A stretch of 5,463 nucleotides of DNA from Anaerolineae bacterium. GTDB taxonomy: Bacteria; Chloroflexota; Anaerolineae; Aggregatilineales; Aggregatilineaceae. The translations under genes were made by a program, and so were the position numbers. The notes beneath the pieces are model-generated. The model made no database searches. It was not told where the DNA came from and saw only the letters and a list, made by a program, of their open reading frames with translations. Every line of letters starts with the position of its first letter. Position 1 is the first letter of the stretch. Location: assembly GCA_020848665.1 (NCBI GenBank), contig JADLHR010000286.1, positions 1 through 5,463 on the forward strand, given 5' to 3'. Of this stretch, positions 1 through 5,463 are shown one piece after another.

Positions 1-439
1 CGATGGCTTGCGCGCCGAGAATGCGATTGAGGCGCGAGGCGAGCTTGCGCTCCTCGGTCAGCAGCGGCAGGTTCTCGTCGCGGAATAATTCGGCCTCGGC
101 GCGCAGGTTGCGCAGCGGGATCTCGAATCCTTCCGGCTCAAGGCCGCTGCTCAGCAGGCGCTGCTTGAGCGTCTGGTCGGCGGCCTGCGCACGCGGCAGG
201 ATATCCCCAATGAAGGCGTGGTAGCGGTCCTCGGCGGCCTGATCGGTGGTGTCCTGTGTGGTGGCGATGTAGAACCGGGCATGGGTCTCGTCGATGCGCT
301 CGCTCAGGTGCGACCAGTCGACCAGCCAGGCGCTGATTGTGTCTGCGGACAGCGGGCGCTCGGCCAGCTCAGCGAAAACAGGCTCGACCTGCGTCCAGCT
401 TGTGACTTCCTGCCCGGTGGCAGGCAGAGTGGGAGACAT
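1..439 (-). CDS. M3-family oligoendopeptidase (PepF-like), N-terminal part, cut by window edge
   Basis: This is the N-terminal 146 codons of a gene that runs off the left edge. The translation starts MSPTLPATGQ and is a mostly helical, acidic sequence. It resembles the N-terminal region of M3-family oligoendopeptidases (PepF/M3 clade), with a segment like ...WLVDWSHLSERIDETHARFY near residues 38-57 and EAELFRDENLPLLTEE near 115-130. Members of the family are cytoplasmic zinc metallopeptidases that cut short peptides. The catalytic HExxH motif lies far downstream in the family and is not in this window, so activity cannot be judged. The ATG at 439-437 is chosen because an AAAGG Shine-Dalgarno sequence (447-451) precedes it by seven bases. 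It follows rsmI on the same strand after a 35-base gap and may be cotranscribed. The family call comes from recognising the sequence style, not from catalytic residues. Confidence 0.75.
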   Translation of the reverse strand, partial: MSPTLPATGQEVTSWTQVEPVFAELAERPLSADTISAWLVDWSHLSERIDETHARFYIATTQDTTDQAAEDRYHAFIGDILPRAQAADQTLKQRLLSSGLEPEGFEIPLRNLRAEAELFRDENLPLLTEERKLASRLNRILGAQAI

Positions 440-474
440 GTGATTGCCTTTCGATGAATACAGAATTCCAAAAG

Positions 475-1296
475 TTAATCGAGGTCCAGATTGTACACGT
501 CGCGCCGATTCCAGCCAGAAACCTCGGCGAGGGCGCGCGCGGCGGCGCTGCGCGATTCACCCTGCGCCAGCCGGTCGGCCAGGGCGCGACGGACGCCGGC
601 CTCGTCCCACATTTCCCCGGCAGGCGCTTCGGTCGCGCCGCCGATCACCAGCGTGATCTCGCCGCGTGGCGGGTTGTCGCGGAAGTGATCGGCCAGGTCG
701 TCCAGGGTGCCGCGCCGCAGCTCCTCGTGCAGCTTGCTCAACTCGCGCGCGACGACCGCCGGACGGTCGCCGAGCACGTTGCGCGCCGCAGCAAGCGTGG
801 CGACCAGGCGGTTTGGGCTTTCGTAGGCGATCAGCGTGGCGCGCAGCGGCGCCAGCTCCAGCAGCGCGTCGCGCAGCGCGGCAGCCTTGCGTGGCAGAAA
901 ACCGACGAACAGGAAACGGTCGCTTGGCAGGCCGGAGCCGACCAGCGCCGCGATCGCGGCGGATGGACCGGGCAGCGGCACGACCGTCACACCACGCGCC
1001 AGCGCCTCCTGGATCAGCTCAAAGCCAGGGTCCGAGATGCCGGGCGTCCCGGCGTCCGAGACCAGCGCGACATCGCCCTGCGCCAGCGCGTCGAAGATGG
1101 CCTCCAGCTTGGAGAGCTTGTTGTGCTCGTGGTAGCTGGTCAGCGGCGTGCCGATCTCGTATCTGGTCAGCAGTTTGCGGGTGATGCGCGTGTCTTCCGC
1201 AGCGATCAGGCGGGCCTCGCGCAGGACGCGCAGCGCGCGCAGCGTGATGTCTTCCAGGTGGCCGATTGGCGTCGGCACGATGTACAGCGTCCCCAT
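475..1296 (-). CDS. rsmI: 16S rRNA (cytidine(1402)-2'-O)-methyltransferase RsmI
   Basis: RsmI uses S-adenosylmethionine to methylate the 2'-O of C1402 in the 16S rRNA decoding centre, which supports start-codon choice and decoding fidelity. The 273-residue product has the usual family length and the full set of tetrapyrrole-methylase-fold motifs: PTPIGHLEDIT (8-18), AAEDTRITRKLL (32-43), SDAGTPGISDPG (80-91), PGPSA (109-113), YESPNR (158-163), RELSKLHEE (184-192) and RGEITLVI (211-218). A short C-terminal helical domain follows from about 229 to 273. Small departures from common consensus are His for Asn in PIGN and Tyr for Phe in FESP; both look conservative. The ATG start is supported by AGGAG at 1306-1310, nine bases upstream. 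It lies 26 bases after the ABC exporter gene on the same strand, so cotranscription is likely. No defect is visible. Confidence 0.96.
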   Translation of the reverse strand: MGTLYIVPTPIGHLEDITLRALRVLREARLIAAEDTRITRKLLTRYEIGTPLTSYHEHNKLSKLEAIFDALAQGDVALVSDAGTPGISDPGFELIQEALARGVTVVPLPGPSAAIAALVGSGLPSDRFLFVGFLPRKAAALRDALLELAPLRATLIAYESPNRLVATLAAARNVLGDRPAVVARELSKLHEELRRGTLDDLADHFRDNPPRGEITLVIGGATEAPAGEMWDEAGVRRALADRLAQGESRSAAARALAEVSGWNRRDVYNLDLD

Positions 1297-1305
1297 CGCC
1301 GCAGG

Positions 1306-1310
1306 CTCCT
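1306..1310 (-). promoter_or_regulatory. Ribosome-binding site of rsmI
   Basis: On the minus strand this reads AGGAG, nine bases before the rsmI ATG. It lies in the 26-base gap after the ABC exporter stop codon. It fixes the rsmI start and shows that the gene can be translated independently within a shared transcript. Confidence 0.7.
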
Positions 1311-1322
1311 TTCCGGTACGGA

Positions 1323-3263
1323 TCAGGTGTGGGCCGAGTCGCGGCTGAACTGGGTTTCGTAGAGCTGGGCGTACAGCCCGCCGAGGGCCAGCAACCCGCT
1401 ATGCGTCCCGCGCTCGACGATCCGTCCCCGGTCCAGCACCAGAATCTGGTCAGCCGCCAGGATCGTGCTCAGCCGGTGCGCGATCACCAGGCTCGTCCGC
1501 CCGGCCATCACGCGGCTGAGCACATCCTGAATGAGCGCCTCCGACTGGCTGTCGAGGTGGCTGGTCGCCTCATCCAGCACCAGCAGGCGCGGGTCTTTGA
1601 GAATGACGCGCGCGATTGCCAGCCGCTGCTTTTCCCCGCCCGACAGCCGGTAGCCGCGCTCGCCGACGACCGTGTCGTAGCCGTCGGGCAGGGCGGCGAT
1701 GAAGGCGTGGATGTGCGCCGCGCGACAGGCGGCTTCGAGTTCTGCGGGGGTCGCGTCGAGTTTGGCGTAGCGCAGGTTGGTGCGGATCGTGTCGTGGAAC
1801 AGGTGCGTCTCCTGGGTCACGACGCCGACCTGCGCGGCCAGCGAGTCGAGCGTCACGTCGCGCAGGTCGATGCCATCCAGCAGGATGCGTCCGGCGGTCG
1901 GGTCGTAGAGGCGCGGGATGAGGTAGGTCATCGTCGTCTTGCCTGCCCCGCTCGGCCCGACCAGCGCCACCAACTGCCCCGGCTCAATCGTGAACGTCAC
2001 GTCCTCAAGCGCGATCTCGCGCGCCTGGCTTTCCTCGGTGGACTGCCCGGCAGGCTCAGCCGGCTTCTCGCTCGCCGCCGTGCCCGACAGCGCCGTATCG
2101 ACGCTTGCCATGTCGCCCACGCGCTCAACCGCGCTCAACTGGACAACATCGGTTGTATCATACTGGAACGTGACGTGGTCGAAGGTCAGATTCCCCTGAA
2201 CCTCGCTCAGCACGATGGCGTCCGGCTTCTGTTCGATTTCCAGCGGCAGATCGACGACCTCGAAGACACGCTCGAAGCTGACCATCGACGTGACGAAGGA
2301 GACCGGTGCGTTGGACAGCGATTGAAGCGTCCCGTAAAGCTGCGCGAGATAGGCGCTGAACGCGACGATGGTCCCAATGCTGAACACGTCGCGCAGCACG
2401 AGGTGCCCGCCGAGCCAGTAGACGAGCGCAGTTCCGACGGCGGTCAGCATGCCGACCAGCACGAAGAACTGCGTGCCGAGGACGGCTCGCCTGACGCCCG
2501 TGTCGCGCACGCTGGCTGCGCGTGTCTGGAAGCGGTCAACCTCGCTCGATTCGCGTCCGAACAACTTGACCAGCAGCGCCCCGCCGACGTTGAGCGTCTC
2601 GTTCATCATGGCGTTCATCTGGGCATTGTAGGTCATCGCTTCGCGCGCAACGGCTCGCAGCCGCCGGCCGGCGCGGCGCGCGATTGGGATGAACAGCGGC
2701 ACGACGACCGCGCCGAACAGCGTCAGCCGCCATTCCAGCGTGAACATGACGATCACGACGGCTGTCGCGCGGATCAGATCGGTGATGATGTCAACGATCG
2801 TGTTGCTGATCGCGCGCTGGGCGTCGATCACGTCGTTGTTCAGGCGGCTCATCAGCTCGCCGGTCTTCGTGTGCGTGAAGAACCGGATCGACATTCGCTG
2901 CAAATGGCGGTACAGGCTGACGCGCAGGTCGAAGATCACGCCTTCGCCGACCGATGCGTTCAATTTGCGCTGGAAGATGCTGATCAGGCCGGTTGCGATC
3001 GGGATCAGTACCAGCGCCCCAGCCAGGAAATTGAGCCGCGTCGCGTTGCGGTTGGGCAGCGTGGTGTCGATCAGGTCGCGCAGGATCAGCGGCTGAAGCA
3101 GGCCCAGCCCGGTCGTGAGCAGAATCGTAAGCAGCAGCAGAGTGATCTGCCACCAGTACGGGCGCGCGTAGCCAAGCACCCGCTTGAGAAGCGCCCAGTT
3201 TGCTGTGCGCGGCCTTTCGTCCGAGCTGCGCACATACGCGCGCATCCCGCCGTGAAATCCCAT
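1323..3263 (-). CDS. ABC-type exporter, fused transmembrane and ATPase domains (subfamily B, MsbA/LmrA-like)
   Basis: A 646-residue half-transporter expected to act as a dimer in the cytoplasmic membrane, using ATP to export a substrate that cannot be told from sequence. The membrane domain has six hydrophobic segments, at roughly 37-61, 79-97, 158-178, 180-197, 261-289 and 296-310. The ATPase domain shows an A-loop Tyr (about 368), Walker A GPSGAGKTT (436-444), Q-loop Gln 484, signature LSGGE (540-544), Walker B LLVLDE (560-565), D-loop SHLD (568-571) and H-loop His 596. All catalytic motifs are intact. An unusual Ala/Glu/Ser-rich insert of about 45 residues (roughly 369-416) separates the A-loop from the strand leading to Walker A. 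The frame is open upstream to an ATG at 3359, but the start at 3263 is preferred: a purine-rich GAAGGCGGTGG precedes it, and the extra 32 residues look non-conserved. A further ATG at 3245 is also possible. Drug or lipid export is common in the family, but that is only a family-level guess. Confidence 0.92.
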   Translation of the reverse strand: MGFHGGMRAYVRSSDERPRTANWALLKRVLGYARPYWWQITLLLLTILLTTGLGLLQPLILRDLIDTTLPNRNATRLNFLAGALVLIPIATGLISIFQRKLNASVGEGVIFDLRVSLYRHLQRMSIRFFTHTKTGELMSRLNNDVIDAQRAISNTIVDIITDLIRATAVVIVMFTLEWRLTLFGAVVVPLFIPIARRAGRRLRAVAREAMTYNAQMNAMMNETLNVGGALLVKLFGRESSEVDRFQTRAASVRDTGVRRAVLGTQFFVLVGMLTAVGTALVYWLGGHLVLRDVFSIGTIVAFSAYLAQLYGTLQSLSNAPVSFVTSMVSFERVFEVVDLPLEIEQKPDAIVLSEVQGNLTFDHVTFQYDTTDVVQLSAVERVGDMASVDTALSGTAASEKPAEPAGQSTEESQAREIALEDVTFTIEPGQLVALVGPSGAGKTTMTYLIPRLYDPTAGRILLDGIDLRDVTLDSLAAQVGVVTQETHLFHDTIRTNLRYAKLDATPAELEAACRAAHIHAFIAALPDGYDTVVGERGYRLSGGEKQRLAIARVILKDPRLLVLDEATSHLDSQSEALIQDVLSRVMAGRTSLVIAHRLSTILAADQILVLDRGRIVERGTHSGLLALGGLYAQLYETQFSRDSAHT

Positions 3264-3309
3264 TCCACCGCCTTCTTTTACATCTGAAGGGTATCGCCGA
3301 CCGGCGTAG

Positions 3310-3338
3310 ATCGTAGCCGATTGAGGGGCTTCTGACCA
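3310..3338 (-). promoter_or_regulatory. Candidate sigma-70-type promoter of the ABC exporter gene
   Basis: On the minus strand, TGGTCA (3333-3338; four of six matches to TTGACA) and TACGAT (3310-3315; four of six to TATAAT) are separated by exactly 17 bases. Transcription would begin near 3303, giving a leader of about 40 bases before the start at 3263. If real, this rules out translation from the more distant ATG at 3359. It is a consensus match only, and such matches occur by chance. Confidence 0.35.
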
Positions 3339-3395
3339 GGGTGGCGCCAGAAGATCCATGCCGCTCCGCGTTTTTCTGCCCGAAAACTACCCTGG

Positions 3396-3425
3396 CTCGC
3401 ATCGGCAAAAACGCGATACTATAAT
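3396..3425 (+). promoter_or_regulatory. Candidate promoter of the corrinoid-protein operon
   Basis: A perfect TATAAT at 3420-3425 stands out in an otherwise GC-rich sequence, about 50 bases before the corrinoid-protein start. The -35 element is weak: CTCGCA at 3396-3401, with an 18-base spacer, matches only three of six positions. The combination of a strong -10 and a poor -35 would fit a promoter that needs an activator, but that is inference. Transcription would begin near 3432. Confidence 0.5.
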
Positions 3426-3437
3426 GCCAGTGATTAT

Positions 3438-3450
3438 GCCGTGACACGGC
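3438..3450. repeat. Perfect 13-base palindrome, possible operator
   Basis: GCCGTG and CACGGC form a perfect inverted repeat around a central A. It lies 12 bases downstream of the TATAAT box, close to the predicted transcription start. That is a typical place for a repressor operator. In RNA it could instead form a five-base-pair stem with a three-base loop, too weak for a terminator and with no following U-run. No regulator gene is visible in the window. Confidence 0.4.
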
Positions 3451-3465
3451 GCAGGTCGGAGTCTT

Positions 3466-3470
3466 AGGAG
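3466..3470 (+). promoter_or_regulatory. Ribosome-binding site of the corrinoid-protein gene
   Basis: AGGAG lies seven bases before the ATG at 3478, a near-ideal Shine-Dalgarno arrangement. It confirms the start and suggests efficient translation of the methyl carrier. Confidence 0.8.
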
Positions 3471-3477
3471 CAATCGA

Positions 3478-4110
3478 ATGTCTTTACTCGCGGAAATTCG
3501 CCAAACGGTGATCGACGGGCAGGCCAAGCAGGTCGTTCCGAAGGTTGAGCAGGCCCTGGCGGAGGGCGTCGCGCCCGATACCATCTTGCACGAGGGGCTG
3601 ATCAGCGCGATGCAGGAGGTGGGGCGGCTGTTCGAGGAGGGCGAGTACTTCGTCCCGGAGATGCTGATCGCGGCGCGCGCGATGAAGGCGGCGCTCGCGA
3701 TCTTGCAGCCGCTGCTGGTCGATCAGGGCGTCGAGCCGCTGGGCCGCATCGTGATTGGCACGGTCAAGGGCGACCTGCACGATATCGGCAAGTCGCTGGT
3801 CGCGATGATGCTGGAGGGCGCCGGGTTCGAGATCGTGGACCTGGGCGTGGATGTTGCCCCGGAGCGTTTCATCGACGCAGTCCGCAATGGCGCGAACGTG
3901 GTCGCCATGTCCGCCCTGCTGACGACGACCATGCCGAACATGAAGACGACTATTGAGGCAATCGAAGCCGCCGGTCTGCGCGGTCAGGCGATCATCCTGG
4001 TCGGTGGCGCGCCGGTGACGCAAGCGTATGCGAAGGAGATTGGCGCGGATGGCTATGCGGCAGACGCGTCGTCCGCGGTGCGTATTGCGCGCCAGCTGAC
4101 CGGCAAGTGA
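3478..4110 (+). CDS. Corrinoid (B12)-binding methyl-carrier protein, MtbC/MttC-like
   Basis: A 210-residue cytoplasmic protein that carries a methyl group on the cobalt of a bound corrinoid between a substrate-specific methyltransferase and a second acceptor. Residues 1-85 form the helical cap domain (B12-binding_2 type), ending in the typical EGEYFVPEMLIAARAM stretch (54-69). Residues 88-208 form the Rossmann-like B12 domain. The lower-ligand motif DxHxxG is present as D99-L-H101-D-I-G104, with His101 expected to coordinate cobalt. The SxL motif is S145-A-L147 and the GG motif is G176-G177. The length matches cognate corrinoid proteins of methylamine and methoxyl-compound methyltransferase systems and is far shorter than methionine synthase. 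It is the first gene of the plus-strand operon; the next gene overlaps its stop by four bases. The substrate is unknown because the partner methyltransferase is not in the window. Confidence 0.93.
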   Translation: MSLLAEIRQTVIDGQAKQVVPKVEQALAEGVAPDTILHEGLISAMQEVGRLFEEGEYFVPEMLIAARAMKAALAILQPLLVDQGVEPLGRIVIGTVKGDLHDIGKSLVAMMLEGAGFEIVDLGVDVAPERFIDAVRNGANVVAMSALLTTTMPNMKTTIEAIEAAGLRGQAIILVGGAPVTQAYAKEIGADGYAADASSAVRIARQLTGK

Positions 4111-4859
4111 GACGGTATCTCGCGCTGACGTGCGAGGCGCTGACGCGCAGCATTCATGCAGCGGCGGCGGATGCGCCCCACACGGTGACGGTCGAGCTGC
4201 TGCGGCAGGGGCTGCACAATACCCCGAAATCGCTGCGCGCCGCGCTTCAGGAGCAGATCGACGCCGCTGCGCCCGGCGCTTACGATGCGATCCTGCTGGC
4301 ATATGGCATCTGCGGCACCTCGACGGTCGGGCTGGTAGCGCGAAGCATCCCGCTGGTCATCCCGCGCGCGCACGACTGCATCACGCTCTACCTCGGCGCA
4401 CGCGATCGTTACCAAGCTGAGTTCGACGCGCATCCTGGCACGTACTGGTACAGCCTGGATTACATGGAGCGCAGCGCGGACGGCGCAAGCGTCGGCCTTG
4501 GCGCGGCGACGATCGGCGCGATGGACGAAATTTACGCCGAGTACGTCCGCAAATACGGCCAGGACAACGCCGACTATCTGATGGAAGTGATGGGCGAGTG
4601 GGGCAAGCACTATGACCGCGCTGTGTTCATCGACATGGGCGGCGCCGACGGCCAGCCGTATGAAGAGGCGGCGCGCGCGGAAGCCGAACGGCGCGGCTGG
4701 CGATTTGAGCGGCGCACCGGCGACCGGCGGTTGCTGACGATGCTGGTGCGCGGCGAGTGGCCGGCGGACGAGTTCCTGGTCGTGCCGCCCGGCTACCGCA
4801 TCCGCCAATCGGGCGGCGGACTGGTGGATTGCGAGCCGGTCGAGGACGCGGAAGGGTAG
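4107..4859 (+). CDS. DUF1638 protein of unknown function, associated with corrinoid methyl transfer
   Basis: A 250-residue protein that I recognise as DUF1638-like; its biochemical role is not established to my knowledge. The recognisable core runs from about 57 to 102: an AILLAYGICG strand and turn (61-70) followed by PRAHDCITLYLGARDRY (86-102). Cys9, Cys69, His89, Asp90 and Cys91 fall in or near the conserved blocks and are candidates for metal binding or catalysis. A second alpha/beta half follows (about 135-240), with an FIDMGG strand-turn at 174-179. There is no signal peptide or membrane segment, so it is probably cytoplasmic. The start is GTG at 4107, overlapping the corrinoid-protein stop as GTGA, which implies translational coupling. 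Its position between the methyl carrier and its likely reactivator suggests a role as a methyl-transfer partner, corrinoid chaperone or cofactor-loading protein; this is inference from context. Confidence 0.85.
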   Translation: MRRYLALTCEALTRSIHAAAADAPHTVTVELLRQGLHNTPKSLRAALQEQIDAAAPGAYDAILLAYGICGTSTVGLVARSIPLVIPRAHDCITLYLGARDRYQAEFDAHPGTYWYSLDYMERSADGASVGLGAATIGAMDEIYAEYVRKYGQDNADYLMEVMGEWGKHYDRAVFIDMGGADGQPYEEAARAEAERRGWRFERRTGDRRLLTMLVRGEWPADEFLVVPPGYRIRQSGGGLVDCEPVEDAEG

Positions 4860-4866
4860 CGCCGCT

Positions 4867-5463
4867 GTGATCGAAATCGCATTTCAGCCGATCGGGCGGC
4901 GGGTTGTGGTCGAGCCGGGGGCCACGCTGCTCGAAGCGGCGCAGGACGCTGGCGTGGCGCTATCGGCGGTATGCGGCGGCGTGGGAGTCTGCGGTGATTG
5001 CCGGGTGCGCGTGCTGAGTGGGCAGGTCAGCGCGCTGAACGAGGTCGAGCGCGATCATCTGACGAGCGCGGAGCTTGACGACGGGATGCGGCTCGCCTGC
5101 CAGACGGTGATCGGGAGCGCGGGCGCGATTGTGGTGGATGTGCCACGCGAGTCGCTCAGCGCCGCGCAGCGCAGCCAGGTCGAGGGCGAGGAAACCCCGC
5201 TGCCGGTCGAGCCGGCGATCGCGCTGCACGACCTGGCGATGACCCCGCCTTCTGTCGAAAACCTGCGCGGTGACTGGGAGCGCATCCCCGGCCTGGACCC
5301 GGCGGCCTGGGAGCCGTCCGCGCCAGTGCTGGCCGGGCTGCCGGCGTTGGCGCGCAGCCACGATTGGCGGGTTCGGATGGTGTCGCAGGGGCGGCGCGTC
5401 GTCGCGTTCCTGCCGCCGGACGCAACTCCACTGGGGTTCGCGGTCGATGTTGGCACAACCGGC
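4867..5463 (+). CDS. 2Fe-2S ferredoxin / ASKHA-ATPase, RACo-like corrinoid activator (DUF4445), N-terminal part
   Basis: The first 199 codons of a gene that runs off the right edge. Family members use ATP to drive electrons uphill onto Co(II) of a corrinoid protein, restoring the active Co(I) state. Residues 1-94 are a plant/adrenodoxin-type ferredoxin domain with Cys36-X5-Cys42-X2-Cys45 and Cys78 as cluster ligands. A linker follows, containing PPSVENLRGDWERI (127-140), a pattern I associate with this family. The window ends inside GFAVDVGTTG (190-199), the phosphate-1 loop that opens the ASKHA ATPase fold. Full-length homologues are usually about 550-650 residues, so roughly two thirds is missing. 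The start is GTG at 4867, seven bases after the DUF1638 stop, with a GGAAGGG ten bases upstream that overlaps the end of that gene. The N-terminal 2Fe-2S arrangement points to the bacterial RACo type rather than methanogen RamA, which has C-terminal 4Fe-4S sites. Confidence 0.92.
   Translation, partial: MIEIAFQPIGRRVVVEPGATLLEAAQDAGVALSAVCGGVGVCGDCRVRVLSGQVSALNEVERDHLTSAELDDGMRLACQTVIGSAGAIVVDVPRESLSAAQRSQVEGEETPLPVEPAIALHDLAMTPPSVENLRGDWERIPGLDPAAWEPSAPVLAGLPALARSHDWRVRMVSQGRRVVAFLPPDATPLGFAVDVGTTG

Larger units (their letters stand above)
3264..3477. promoter_or_regulatory. Divergent intergenic control region
   Basis: These 214 bases separate the minus-strand exporter from the plus-strand corrinoid operon. 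They are locally more AT-rich than the flanking genes, especially around 3371-3437, and contain candidate promoters for each direction plus a palindrome (listed separately). Open frames crossing it show no protein-like conservation pattern that I recognise. I see no cobalamin riboswitch: the span is short and I did not recognise a B12-box-like segment. Confidence 0.6.

Noticed and set aside
454..1362. A 302-codon open frame on the plus strand opposite rsmI
   Set aside because: Its composition is low-complexity and Arg/Gln-rich, and it is exactly antisense to a clear RsmI with complete motifs.
1266..3287. A 673-codon open frame on the plus strand opposite the ABC exporter
   Set aside because: It is rich in Arg, Gln, His and Asp and has no recognisable domain. 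The minus-strand exporter across the same span has every expected motif, so this is a GC-driven antisense shadow.
3418..3423. A minus-strand -10 box (TATAGT) overlapping the plus-strand TATAAT
   Set aside because: No convincing -35 element lies 16-18 bases upstream on the minus strand, and the 3310-3338 pair fits the exporter start better.
3438..3450. A rho-independent terminator at the palindrome
   Set aside because: As RNA the stem has only about five base pairs with a three-base loop, and no U-run follows on either strand.
3264..3477. A cobalamin riboswitch before the corrinoid operon
   Set aside because: Only about 45 bases lie between the likely transcription start and the ATG, and I see no B12-box-like conserved core.
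3484..4302. A 272-codon minus-strand open frame opposite the corrinoid-protein gene
   Set aside because: It is Arg/His/Ala-rich with no family resemblance. The plus strand carries the DxHxxG corrinoid protein with a good ribosome-binding site.
4053..4808. A 251-codon minus-strand open frame opposite the DUF1638 gene
   Set aside because: The plus-strand product matches a known conserved family and is coupled to its neighbours; the antisense frame has no recognisable features.

Overview
This is a GC-rich bacterial window with dense coding and short intergenic gaps. It splits into two divergent halves around a control region at about 3264-3477. The gene set suggests an anaerobic or facultative bacterium, possibly Chloroflexota: an M3 oligoendopeptidase beside RsmI, a fused ABC exporter with an inserted linker, and a corrinoid / DUF1638 / ferredoxin-ASKHA module. 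That taxonomic guess rests on overall style, not on a marker gene, and is tentative.

The left half, on the minus strand, reads in this order: an ABC-type exporter with fused membrane and ATPase domains (1323-3263), RsmI, the 16S rRNA C1402 2'-O-ribose methyltransferase (475-1296), and the N-terminal 146 residues of an M3-family oligoendopeptidase (439 to beyond base 1). The gaps are 26 and 35 bases, and rsmI and the peptidase gene each have their own Shine-Dalgarno sequence, so the three could be one transcript. They have no obvious shared pathway and look like ordinary housekeeping genes.

The right half, on the plus strand, begins at a good -10 box and a strong ribosome-binding site. It encodes a corrinoid (B12)-binding methyl-carrier protein (3478-4110), a DUF1638 protein of unknown function (4107-4859, four-base overlap), and the start of a 2Fe-2S ferredoxin/ASKHA ATPase of the RACo/DUF4445 type (4867 to beyond the end). 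The likely joint role is one-carbon metabolism. A substrate:corrinoid methyltransferase would methylate Co(I) on the carrier, the methyl group would pass to a second acceptor such as tetrahydrofolate, and the RACo-like protein would use ATP to reduce carrier that has been oxidised to inactive Co(II). DUF1638 would be an accessory of unknown activity. No methyltransferase gene lies in the window, so the substrate cannot be read from here.

The region between the two halves holds candidate promoters for both directions and a perfect 13-base palindrome just downstream of the plus-strand -10 box. No RNA genes, mobile elements, CRISPR arrays or riboswitches were recognised.
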